From positions 372,001-436,000 of the forward strand of contig PEDN01001355.1 in the NCBI GenBank assembly GCA_003864495.1: a stretch of 64,000 nucleotides of DNA. Reading direction: 5' to 3'. This stretch comes from Nemopilema nomurai. Lineage: Eukaryota; Cnidaria; Scyphozoa; Rhizostomeae; Rhizostomatidae. The notes below the pieces were generated by a model that was given only the letters and a program-made list of their open reading frames with translations, did not search any database and was not told where the DNA came from. Shown here one piece after another: positions 1-12,200 of the stretch. The stretch's first letter is position 1, and every line of letters begins with the position of its first letter. Both the position numbers and the translations under genes were made by a program.

Positions 1-2784
1 ATGAGACCTTTGAAATGCACAATGCTGCCCTGAAGTAAGCATTGAGAATTTTGTTCAGCCGTGAACTCTGTTTTGAAACAAAGATCTTTGCTGACAATGC
101 GCGCGGTGCTGTTATGATGTCTTCGACCAGAACAACTTTTTTAGAGTTAGGGTTATACGCTTCATAAATTTAAAAGTTGTTTCTGTGATTTCAATTAGAG
201 ACAAACGATAGCACCGAAAGAACCAGACGACACGTATCGTTTAAAGCGCAACAATAAACCTGAAAATCAGGAAACTATGTAAAAAGCATCTGAGAAGTTG
301 CTACATTCACGTAACACGTAACATTCACCCAAAATATATTTATAGTAGTAAGATATATATTAGTGATCAATCTGCACTAACCTCTTGGTGTTGTTGGCCC
401 AAAGAGTCTTTCCGACCACAGTTCAGTTACTGGACCAGTGGCATGTCACATCTGTGTAATCGTCCTGATTGAATAAAATCAACAAGTAAATGCTAATTGT
501 AGATGCAATGAGACGGCTATTTTAGATAAAGTGATCAAATTCGTTTTGGCAAAGGGCTCCTAGCTGATATTTTCGACTGCAAGAATAACGCCAATGAAAT
601 ATGATAGACTTACATTCACAGATGTGTTTTTTCTGTGTATTAGAAGTTGGCAAACATTCTGGTGGATAAGCCAGTTCAGAAGTCAGTTGAAAATCTATGG
701 ATCATAAAATAGAAAGGAATTTAGTCTAACAAATCTGCTATCAAAATTGTACGCAATTTGCGCTTTGCAAAACACTTCTAGCTCGTAAAATGGCAATGTT
801 GCAACAAAACAGATAAGCAATCACGTGAAATTTGGGCAAGTTAGATCTTAGCAATTTGCACTTTTAACCAGGCTGCTTGCAGTAACACGCACTTTTATTT
901 GGAGGTGTCCCGCACACTGAAATCATTCTGAATCCAGAGATTTCAAATTTAGCCTAACTTTAGCTTTAAGCCCTATAATGTTTTACACCCTACACTGTCA
1001 AACCCTAACTTCTTTTAGTTACATATTACGTTTTCTCCTCGGCATCATTGCCATTGGTAGCGCCAAGATTAGCTAACAATCTAAGCGATGGCTCGGTCTG
1101 TTTAACCATGGTTGCCTTGTTCCATTTCATATAGGCTTGGCTTGCAAAGGTGTAACTTATTTCGAAAAATAAACTATGATGAAACCTGGAGAGTAAAAGC
1201 CAGCAGTTATGGAAGCTAAGGAAATAATTATCTCTGCACTCATTTTGCTTTTTCTGTGTTGGATCTGATGCTCAAGTATAAATGTTCGAGAAAGGAGGTT
1301 TTCAATCCGTTTTCGTGTAAATGCTACTGTTTGGGGTGACAGAATCACGCGCGTAACACATCTCGCAATACAGATAACATTAACAAAATCGAGAGCTCAC
1401 CTAGAAGTACTTTTCAAGTGACATGACGAATAAAGCTTCTAATTTATTTGATCAAAATTATCAACGCGTTTTGTAGCAGCAGTATTAGTTCACTGAAATG
1501 GTGTCCTGTATGGTCAGATAATAAATTGTTACAGACAAAGTAATGTGCTGAAAACAGTCAAATGGCTTTCATACGAGTGAGGGGAATTTTGGATAGTCTC
1601 TGTGTATTATTTCATGTTCTTCTCGGGGAATGGCAAGATAGAGGTTGGACAGTGTCATAAACAGTTGAAGTCCGAAGCGCCATTTCTAGGTTGTTGTAAT
1701 GTCAAGAAACACAAGCCCTAAAGCAGTGCCAAGCACACAAATTTGCATGTGGGCCACAGATTTGGCCCACAAACTATTGCTCGGCCCATTTCTATAAATA
1801 TAACTACTATCCACATATTCTAATTCATGTGCCTTGAAGATTAAAACTTTAAAGTACGAACTATTTAAGATTCTATTTCCGTCCCTCTTTATTTGGTTGC
1901 TGGTTTTGAATTTTCCTTTAAACTTTGCGCGGAGATTGAAGCTAGCGAAAACAATAGAGAACCGAGATGCCCTATTGTTTATCAGACTAAAAGGCTCGTG
2001 CAAACGAAAACATTTTTCTGTCCGGTCCACTGCAACAAATTTGAAGGCTACATTTATTGATCGATACGACTACACAGAAACTTGTACCCTCTAAACCAGC
2101 GTAACACATTGTTCCGAAACCCCTTTGAAGAAATCCGCAGTTTTCACTGCATTTATTGACGCATTGAAGCAATTCTAATTTCCTTTGTAACTTCTAATTA
2201 GAGGAAGAAACCCCTCGTGACAGTACAGGCTACAAATTGAACATAAATCCCAAATTGAAAATGTATTGCAGCCATAGTTTGTTGACTGAATTCTAACTGC
2301 TGAAACCTTTAAGCTAATTTCTTCTTAGATACCGAGATTGCATAGATGATTGATCTGTGTGAGTGAGTAATTGGACTGTTTTTCTTATGTACGGGAAAGC
2401 TTGCACAAGTTTGAATTCATAAAAGTGATTAGAAGAACGTTTTTAGCATGCTTATTGAATTTCTTTCTAGCTCATTTTGTCTCAATAGGAATATACTAAT
2501 ACATAAACCTGAAGACTACGAGAAAGCCTGCAAACAAGAGGTAGCCCACTAGGATGAGCTTTCAATGCAGTTGCTGGATACTGCACATTCATCGCCTTGT
2601 AATATTGTAATATTTCAGTTTATTCATTAATGGCTGTAAGTTGTATATCTTCACTTTTTGTGGATGGGGCCTTGGAAGTCGAGCACCGCATTGCTTATCC
2701 TCGCTGCTACCACTGACTGCTGGGCTGGTCTCAGTGCTGCAAAATGCTCATTGTGTTACATACAAATTGAGCTTCGTTGATTTG

Positions 2785-2831
2785 CTGTTCAATCTGCTAG
2801 CTGTTCAATCTGCTAGGATCTCGTGCTAGCT
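2785..2831. repeat. Short 16-bp direct repeat
   Basis: The unit CTGTTCAATCTGCTAG occurs twice back to back from 2785 to 2816. A partial third copy (GCTAGCTGTTCAATGG) follows after a short interruption. Seen directly; no function inferred. Confidence 0.7.
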
Positions 2832-3443
2832 GTTCAATGGTCGTCTGATATTGGTACCAAACAACCAGCAGCTATGATATAAAACTGAAGAGTGCATTTC
2901 TTGAAGATACTTTTTAAGTGATGCAAGTGGAGCCTAATAGATTATTGCTCAATCTATATATTTTTCTAGAGTAGGCCCTCACTCATTTTGCTCCATCTTC
3001 CGAACTTTTCTTCGTTTTTGTTCGATTTTTGTCATAATTCATCTGATTGATTTGGGGAACAACATCTACTCCCTTCGGACAATTTGGCAGCTGGTTGAAC
3101 TTCTAAAAGTCAGCCATCATGATATTTTGTTTTTGAACTGTGAAGCTGTTTGAATATCAGATGACTTTTTAAGTTTGCCACGAATCTGCACTTGTGCTTA
3201 AGGACTAAGAAACATTTTGAATGTAGGGTAAGAAGAAGGGGAGGTGGGTCACATGTTCTTAGGGGCATCCTCTCCAATATTCTAAGGGTGCTTGGCTTGA
3301 GAAAAGATGTTTCAAATGGCCGTTACTCTTAGGGAACCTTGGTTTCATAATGGCGAGAAAAAGAGCACTTAAAATGAAGTAAATTTAGGGAAATTGTACT
3401 TTTAACTCGAGTTTGAGAGGCACAATAATCATGGATATACTTA

Positions 3444-3556
3444 ATATACGTTTGTATGTACGCATGCATGTATGTAATTGTGTATTTATGTATGTATGTT
3501 TTTATGTGTGTATTTATGAATGTATGTTTCTAGTCACGTATGCATGTATGTAGGTA
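3444..3556. repeat. TGTA/TTTATG microsatellite tract
   Basis: About 110 bp dominated by TATG, TGTA and TTTATG units, with repeated GCATGCATGTATG segments. It is degenerate, so probably an old microsatellite. Confidence 0.75.
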
Positions 3557-5956
3557 CTCGCTACTTGTCAACCTTCCACGGCTATGCTTTCGCTTACTAA
3601 ATGTATGCACATCAAAGCTAGACAGCAGGAGCTCTTAGAGCGAGTTCATATCAACACAACTCTCGATCGCTCAGTTATATGGGCGAGGTTGCTATCCTTT
3701 CTGAGTAGCAACAAAGAGGAAACTGGACACTACTGGGGTCCAAGGTTAAAGGCAGTTGTGTAGCATCCCGCGTTTGGCTAAACAAGATTTAACTAGATGG
3801 TAACTATAAATCTTTGAATAAATGATAAATTGCTATGCATCTTCACCAGAAGTGAGGGCACTAAGCCCCCTGGTTCTCCTATTTTACTCCCCTGGTGACA
3901 ACGCCCCCGTAGACTGCTCCGGTGCGGTAATGTTACAGACCCTGTCTAAAGGCGACAGACAAAGGAGTAAACATTTTCAAAGGAATTGAGTTGAATTGTG
4001 CTACATCTTGCGGTTTTGCCTTGGTGGCTGGAAGTTGATCTATCTGGTTTGGACGCAAAATGTAAGTTTTTACCGCGAAGATGCCTTTATGTTATGTTTT
4101 CCAGAACTCGCAGATGAACCGCAGATATTTATGGCAATAACACCGTTTGAATTGGTCTGTTTTTAATAACGATTGACCATTTTTACTTTCCTTCGGCGAC
4201 TACAAAACGAGGGGGCCTAAGATTGCTCTAACAATAACCGGTGTGTTTGTGAGTTTGATAGTGAACGATTGCCTTTTAATGCACAGTGCATCCTACATAA
4301 TGTGATGGTCAGGATATTCTGGCGTTATGAGAGCTGGAATCTACAGCTATTGACGAACGACAAAAGCTCATTTTGGGTACTTTTAGTGTGATTATTGTTT
4401 TTAACTCATTATTTTTGCAACAATGGAACTACGAACAAAACTACTGTCTCTGACAGCTTTTATTTCACTAAAGGCAATGTTTTGTATAAATGTCCATCAT
4501 AAAATTGCCCATAAACTCCAAGAATGATTTTTATAGATGTTGTAATGAAAGTTTCTTTCGAAGTTTTTTCAGACATTCAGTTGTTTGCTTTGTCAATTTA
4601 CGGCTAAATAATAATACTGAAAATAATTAGGTATTCACACGACGAACCATAAGACCTAAGGAATGATTATTGAATCAGTGATTAGTGAATCATCATCTAG
4701 ATATAAGTGTGCGTAGCTATTAGAGTTGTAGGTGGAAAAGGTTTCAGGTTAAATCTCAAAGACTTGTTATCAGCTGGAATGGAGGTTCTTGATACACCTG
4801 ATTGTGTGGATTCCAAATATCAACAATTGTGGGATTAATATTTTAATAAGCTAAGCGATACGCGTTCTTCCCATTTCATCCTGTCTTTCCTTGTTTTTGA
4901 ACCAATTTCATACCACTAGCTAAATATCTTGAGACATTATCATTTTGCTTCCAAGCTAGATTAATAATGTTCTTTATGGTCTTGAAATTGCGTAAAGGCC
5001 CCTAACTATGAATTGGGGCCAATCAAATTTTAGGTTGCCAGCAATGGCTTGGTGCAAAAATTTTCAAGCAGTATTGATATTACTTAATCATTGCTATTAA
5101 TCAAGAAAGAAAAACATGGATACTTTAGATTAGGAAAAGACAGAACTAAAATAGTCCTTATTCAAGCTCAATTGATTGTTTGAATGTGGGATAAAGATTA
5201 TTTACTTGTAGTTTCTTTCAACCATTTGTGCCAGTTATGTACAAATTCATTGAAATTGGTCTGCGAGAAACTGGTTTGTCTAATATTTGTTCACAAAGGT
5301 CTCTAAGTCACGAACATAAAAGTATTTTGCATGGAAAATAATGCAGTATGTTTAGATTTGATTCATTGCCATTTGTAGTCCCTTTCTGTGGAAATTAATG
5401 ATTTCATCTATGGTTTCATATATAAAAGGCGCTTTGTAGGAATAGATCTACAATTAAGTTCTATATGTGCTATGTCCAGGTATACTAGTATATAGACATA
5501 CATGTATACATGTATATATATGTACTAGAAATCTGTATATATTTACATTTAAGTTTTATTTCATGTATATCCACCTACTCATTCTTTTATACATCTAATA
5601 TCTCTGTATTTTCCCCATTGAATATCTAACTTTTTAATTATTAAGAAAATCACAATCAAAACTGGACCTCATTGGATTCAAAATTTGATTGCACCTAACA
5701 AATGCACACAAGTCTATAAAGCAAAACAGTCACTAGGCCAAATTGAATCTCTTGTCAGTACGAATCAAAGCTATAGTATGTTCTTACAAATTTAGAAGAT
5801 TTCTGTTATTTTCACATTACACATTGAAAAGTTTCAAGACTACTGTAACAAATGTTTGCAGGTCCAAGTTTATGTTCAAATTTGTTGCTATCTATGTAGG
5901 TGATATATTAACATATTTGATATGTATTTTTCCAATAACACCTAGCCTTCTTTCAG

Positions 5957-6279
5957 GCAATTTCGAGTGAAATATGCTGTTAAATGCTCTTGTTGTCAAC
6001 GAGCTATTCAAGAGACGGATTGGGTAAGGAAAGCCAAGCAACATGTATATCATTTGGCATGCTTTGCGTGCGAAGTTTGCAAAAGACAGTTGTCCACTGG
6101 AGAAGAATTTGCCCTTATTGATCATAAACTTTTATGCAAATTGCATTACATAGAAAAGTTAGAATCCCCTCTCACTCCTGGATCTAACAACATTGGCTCT
6201 ATGGTTTTGAATTCATCTGGCAACGAAAGTGATATTAGTTCACACAGCTCAACAGTTAGAGAGTCTATTATGGCAGAAG
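5957..6279 (+). CDS. Awh: Lhx exon: second LIM domain and Ser-rich linker
   Basis: The acceptor is TTCTTTCAG at 5956 and the donor follows GCAGAAG at 6279. The domain shows the complete zinc-ligand set in order: CSCC (C-x2-C), YHLAC (H-x2-C), CEVC (C-x2-C) and LLCKLH (C-x2-H). Family-typical stretches are [20 protein letters not shown] and [10 protein letters not shown]. The remaining ~45 residues are rich in Ser and Asn and form the linker to the homeodomain. The coding frame starts with one base completing a codon from an unseen upstream exon. Confidence 0.92.
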
Positions 6280-9200
6280 GTATGTCTTTGGTTTTTTATA
6301 TTTAAAACTTTTGTACATATGATGTATGGATTTGTAAATATATGATAGTAGGTAGTGTACATAGATAGATTCAGGTGTCCCAATGGTATATTCAGTTTTA
6401 TTTGTTATGCAACGCATTTGCCTTGATGGCAATGAAGGTTCTTTGTCATTTTCCTTAGCGCAAAGTAATGTTTTTTGTTGATTGAAGTTTATCAAAACTT
6501 ATGTAAATTACAGTTTGCATGTCCTGCAATTTTTTAGCTCTTTGAAAGAACTGCGTGGTAGTCAGCTGTAGAAATACTTTATCTCACTGTTTGTCTAACT
6601 TCAGTGATTTAATATAGCATACCTTAGGTTCCTTCAAATAATTTATTGATTTCTCTTCCTTTAGAGGTCATAGCACCACCTGTGAAATAAAATATGGGTC
6701 ATTGTTTTGTTGTTTGTTTTGAATTAAATAGAAGTTTCTAGAACTTCAGATGCTGTGTCAACATTTATAGTCATTTCCTTGTAGTATATTGTAAAGGTGT
6801 AGAAACTGCTGGAAATGCTATCACATTTAAGTGGATTCCTTTTGCCTTTTGACTGTATCAAAAACCACTTCTGGCTGCACATTCAGTATCAATCGCTAAT
6901 GGTATATTTAATCACCCAGTCCTTGTCACCCAAATATTGCTCGTGTTTTGTAAAAGTGCCAAACGTGTTCTCTAATAATTCTTTTCTCTTGGTAAAAAGC
7001 CATGTTAAAAGGTAAACGTTGTTTTGAATGGAAGGTAGTACAGGTGGTTATGTAAGTGAAGGATAACAAAAGAGAGCTAGAAAATTGATTATAACACTTT
7101 TCAAGTTAATTTCAGATCGCGTGAACAATTCATAGATAGGAAATAGTGTTTTTCCGGTCAGGCCAGTCCGTTAGTGTGTTTTAAGGGCCTTCAACTCATT
7201 CAAAGTTTGAAGCATCGCAATGCCATCCATCAAGTTGTGCAGTTTTCAAAGACACAGTGTACCCAGTGCTTTTAGTGCTTCCATATTCGCTTATGTGCTT
7301 TCAAAAATCCACATCTACGAGGCGTTTCATTTTGTCTCTCAATAACCATTTCCAAAAGTCTGAAGATCTTATAGTCTTCCGGGATGAGAGATGTTTGCTA
7401 CGAAGCTTTTGATATTTAGAATGAACTTCATTTTGCGAGGCTTCGTGTCGTTTTGTCAAAAGCTAAATTTACATGGTATTGTATTTTTAGGCTGTCCTTC
7501 ATTGTCCCGTTGCATTCCTATGTGATCCGTAGATCTGTTATACGGGAAAGCTCCTTTCATCCTAAATGTTTAATTAAGATTTCAGAAAAGGGAAACATTA
7601 TATCTTGAACTTTCGACTCCAAATAATATTTGCAAAGAGATGACACAATTTGATTTTTTAAAAATTCTTCTCCTCATACAAGCAATGTAATCCTATTTTG
7701 TTAGGTGTAAAGTTTTCTTCTCCCCGCAATCCTTGCCGGATTACTTAAAACATAGAAAGAGTGTGCCTGTGTTTGTTCAGGGAGGAAACTTTTGTATTCC
7801 TAGAATCGTTGGATTATTAAGGCTTTATGAGATATGAACTATTTATGTCGTGAAGTGTGCAGTTTCATCTCTTTGGTCAACATTGAATCGTGTATTTCCT
7901 GACATTGATCCGTCCTACTGTTTTAAACGAATTCGAGAGCAAACCGAAATTTTCAACCATAGGATTGCGATACTTGTTATTTGAGGCTCAAGCACTCATT
8001 AACAGAACATATGACTTTCACCAAAGGGCTTTTTCTTCTAATCTCATCGTGATCTTCGAACTTCTTGTCGTAACCTGAAGGCTAACTCTCAGAATGGAAA
8101 GCCAGTTTAAATCTACTTTGACTCAAATTTAAGTGACTGATCAAGTCGTATCACATCAATTAGTCCCTGGCTTTGTAAGGCGAGAAGTTTGCAGTATTTT
8201 TTCATGCACATTAGGGGATTTTGTCTGTTATATGCAGCTTACGAAATAGGCATTTCCACTCGACCAGGTCCTCTAAAGCACTTGCATTGTGCTTTATTGA
8301 ATATTTTTCTTTTGATGATTTACGAGATTTTCCAACATTGCATATTCTAACTTCGGCGTGAGAGAGAACAGTTCGTTCTCCGTGTGGCTCTGACCAATAT
8401 CTACCTGGTCGTGCGACTAGTCCATTCCGATACTAATACTGAAAAGCCCTCCATGCTTCGCTTTTTTTGTAATGATTAACTCCTTCGAACTACTGTGCAA
8501 GTAAAGTCCTCTTAACTGTCAAAATTAAGTGTTTTCTCAGTTGTACGTTTGCATCTCTACAAGTGTTTTTCCTGGATTTCCGCCGGACTGCAATAATTGT
8601 CATCTTGTAAAAACTCTGCAACCCATCTTTATTTTGCAGACGCGTTCGATTTGTTACTGCTTCGTAGATTAGGCACATGGTTGCAAGTTTAACTGGTAAA
8701 AGCGTTTTTTTTGCTTAGACGAGGAAGAAAAGGCGAAGCGAAAGGCAAACGAGAAGTTTGGCCTGGGCAGATCGAAGCGAGTGCGGACCTCCTTCACCGA
8801 CGAGCAGTTGCAGATTCTGCAGGCGAACTTCGAAGTGGATCCGAACCCGGACGCGGCCGAGCTGGAACGTGTGTCTCAGCTGACCGGCTTATCAAAGAGG
8901 GTTACGCAGGTCTGGTTCCAGAACTCAAGGGCTCGACAGAAGAAACAAGGTAATTATGGCAGGCTGGTTGCTTCCAGTCCATCTGGTAAGTATTGCCTTT
9001 GTTGGTAGACATAAATTGGTGCAATTGCTGTAGTACTACACTATATGCGTCCAAGATGAAATTGTTTGTAACTTGTTGTTGTCATCGCAAGTGACGTTTG
9101 CCAACACAGTCTTCAAAATATCCCATTTTTGTGTCACATTCCTCTCTTCAACATCGTATTAGTCTACTACCTAATAACCACCCCTGATTTCCCTTATAAC

Positions 9201-12200
9201 CCCAGTCGAATCCTCTTTGATTCTGCTTTTCAAAGCTTTAATGGCATACTCCAGGAAGCAGATGACTCAATCCTCATCCATTCATTTTCAAAATGAATGA
9301 ATTCCAATACTTGAATTCCCAAAATTGTTTCTCCTAATGCGTTTGAGCCGAATCTTTGTAATTAAACAATAGGATGTTGTCTTTATTTGCGATTATTTTA
9401 CGTCAACTCCTGGTGGTTGTCAGTCTTGTGACACAAGCTGCGCTTTGAATGTGGATAATCGTACAAGAGAGATCTATGCACCCTTTTGTATCGTCCTCGT
9501 ATTGAAATTGCTGCATCTGTTAAGTGAATCTCAAGCTGTTCGTTAGCCGAATGAAATGCCGCATAAAAATTTGGAAATGTCAGTGCCTCTCTTCAAGGTT
9601 TAACGAAGCTATACAAAAAATAGTCTCTTTTGCATGTATCAAAAGTGGAATCTAAGCTGTCAAAAGTCGGTTTGGCTCAATAATGCGAATTACGAGTTTT
9701 TTGCGCCACTTGATTTTTCTACCCCAAACCTCTATGCTTAATGTTACACCTTAAAGAGGCCAAAAGCCGGTTAAACGCCAAAGATTCACCATCAAATAGC
9801 GTTTCATAAGATGGCACACAGTTTGGTAGTGTTAACACTTACCCTAGCTCTTATGGTCTATGTAAGGTACAATACTATATTAAGGCTGAAGTCTTTGTGC
9901 CTATAAAAGCTTATCTCATGCTTCGATTCTTATATGCCTTTGACCTTATTCGTTTGTGAAAATTGCAAACTGAGGCTCTTTGGTAAGCAGGTATTCGAGT
10001 TGAGTGGAAGCTCTCAAAGTCACTCTGATGTCGCTTTCTTTAATTTACAGGGAACACTTGAAGAATCTGTCACACTTTAATTTGCAGGGAGCTCACTTTG
10101 GACCTAGAGATGTATATGAGTTGAAATGCGCTCTGTGCCAGTGCGGGACAGTTATGTTGCCATTTGCTGTGGACAAATTCAATGGAGGTAACTTCGCTCG
10201 TAACAGACTGTAAAAACAAAGACATGATTTTGCTAGGAACGTGTTGTGTATTCCCATGTAGATGGGTTGAAAACCCGTAGCTTGAATTAACAGACTTGAT
10301 TTGTAATAAGCGCTCCAAGAAGTGCTCGACTATTTAGGCCATGGAATGTGCATGCTTTTTCTATTCGACTGTTTGTCATACGTAAATAATTCAAGATGGG
10401 TTGCCGCTTGAAGTCTATTGCGAGATCCGTAGGTAATGTTTGGGTAATTAGAAAGTCCCAACTCACGCATGGATGTTTAGACATCAAGTAGTAAAGTAAA
10501 TTGTATGTAGATCCTTTATCGATCGAAGTAGAGATAAACAATAATTAGAATAGAAGAAAAAGCTGCTATCTGGAAATCGCGGGGTAGTTTTAGGTTCGGG
10601 GTATGAGAGATGCAAGATTCACCTCTTCCCATAGTACCGGAGTATTGTTTTCAGAATGCATTGCTCCTGCTACAATTCTTGAGAATATTTTGAAAATAGA
10701 ATTTTTATTTTCTTGTGTATGCTTGTTTGTACTAGAATGCAATGCTTAGATTGCTTGCATTTTCACAAAAACCACAGTGTCCTTTCACTTTCCCGTATAG
10801 TTTCATTAGATTTACGCGTTGAATTGCAGGGGCTAGAGCTGACTTTTTTTAAACCGAATATACCTGATATGTTGATCCAGGATAGAGAGCTTTCTTCCGC
10901 AGACTCCGTGTCTGATGCTCAGATAAGTTAGACGCCCTTTCGCTGATAACGTGCGATGGTTATCTGGCTGTGAAGCAGCTTTGCGCAATGCCTCTAACAG
11001 TCGCTTGGCACGGTCTATAGCCCATCGTTGTTCTCCGTATAAACCTCAATTGTTGGTGAAAGCAACTACATCGACAGTCATTAAATGAGACATTTATTGA
11101 AAGAGAAAGTATTTGCGTGTTGTGATTTTGTGACTCTTCAAACTTATCAACGGGAAGTTGGTTTGTGTTAAATCACTAGTTACTTTGCAGCCGACGCGCG
11201 ATGTTCGAATCTTTAGAGCAGGGTCTAGAGGTTACCTTCCTGTCACAGGGACTACAAATCTGCATTAAATAGCCGGACGATTATCTTACTGTTTTAAATT
11301 CAAAGCAGGTTTGCTTCATACATGAAAATTTTGAATGGATTTATAAATTTGAAGCATGGCGAGTCATTATGGTATTATTAATTACAGCGCAAGTTTTGAT
11401 ATGACGCGATCTCCTGTGCATGTCAGCAATTGTCATATCTCATACAGATTTTCCATCTGCCTATGTGCACCTTGCTCAAAACGTTGCGATTCTTCTGCTA
11501 GAATCTAAAAGTTTTGGTTCACACTTTTATCTTTAACAAGCAGATACCTTGTTTATATTAAAAGGGAAAGTGGCACGAAAACCATTCTGTTCTTTCTATA
11601 CGAAAATTTAAACGAAAACATTTGTTCTTTCTATACGAAATTTAAATGAAAACATTCTGTTCTTTCTATACGAAAATTTAAATGAAAACATTCTGTTCTT
11701 TCTGAACGAAGATCCTGCAAACATATGGCACTTTGAGGCTCTGTTGGGTAGAATGATGTAGAAAGGAATGAAACGATTTCTTTGTAGATTGCTTTATATC
11801 AGTTTACGCCAGTTGCACAGTGGCATAGATATTGCTGAATATTAATTTGATTCTCTAAGGGTAGGAGTATCAAATGGTAGGTGTTATTGACACTTATTCC
11901 TTAGTGTTTGAAATCTAATCCTACGAAATTCACCTTTGCTCAGTAAATATTTATACCTTCATGGCAGTTTATCAACATATATATGCAATGGATCCATTAA
12001 AGTTGATAAATATCTTTTCTTTGGGTTTTTTCCGCCAAATATTGAAATCTAGAACTTAATAAATGAGATTTAAAATTTAGGACCTATACCTTTCTACTTG
12101 CCTCTAGTGACAACAAGGACGTAATGCAATCGTTTTCTTGGTGATTCTTATCGACTTTAAGGTTTGTGTAAATTTCGTAGGAGCTTCATCTGGCAAAAAC

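Larger units (their letters stand above)
1..5956. other. No gene recognised upstream of the LIM exon
   Basis: AT-rich sequence with only short accidental reading frames. I looked on the plus strand for the missing first LIM domain of the Lhx gene (paired CxxC, Trp-His, Cys-x2-Cys, ending in a Cys-x2-Asp-Tyr-like motif before a phase-2 donor) and did not find it, so that exon probably lies left of the window. A GC-richer patch at about 3850-3960 has a short open plus frame but no matching splice sites or recognisable motif. The low-complexity tracts are listed separately. Confidence 0.5.

Noticed and set aside
10829..10931. Open stretch after TTGCAG resembling a C-terminal exon
   Set aside because: The attractive reading needs phase 0, whereas the homeodomain exon ends in phase 1; in phase 1 it stops after a few codons.
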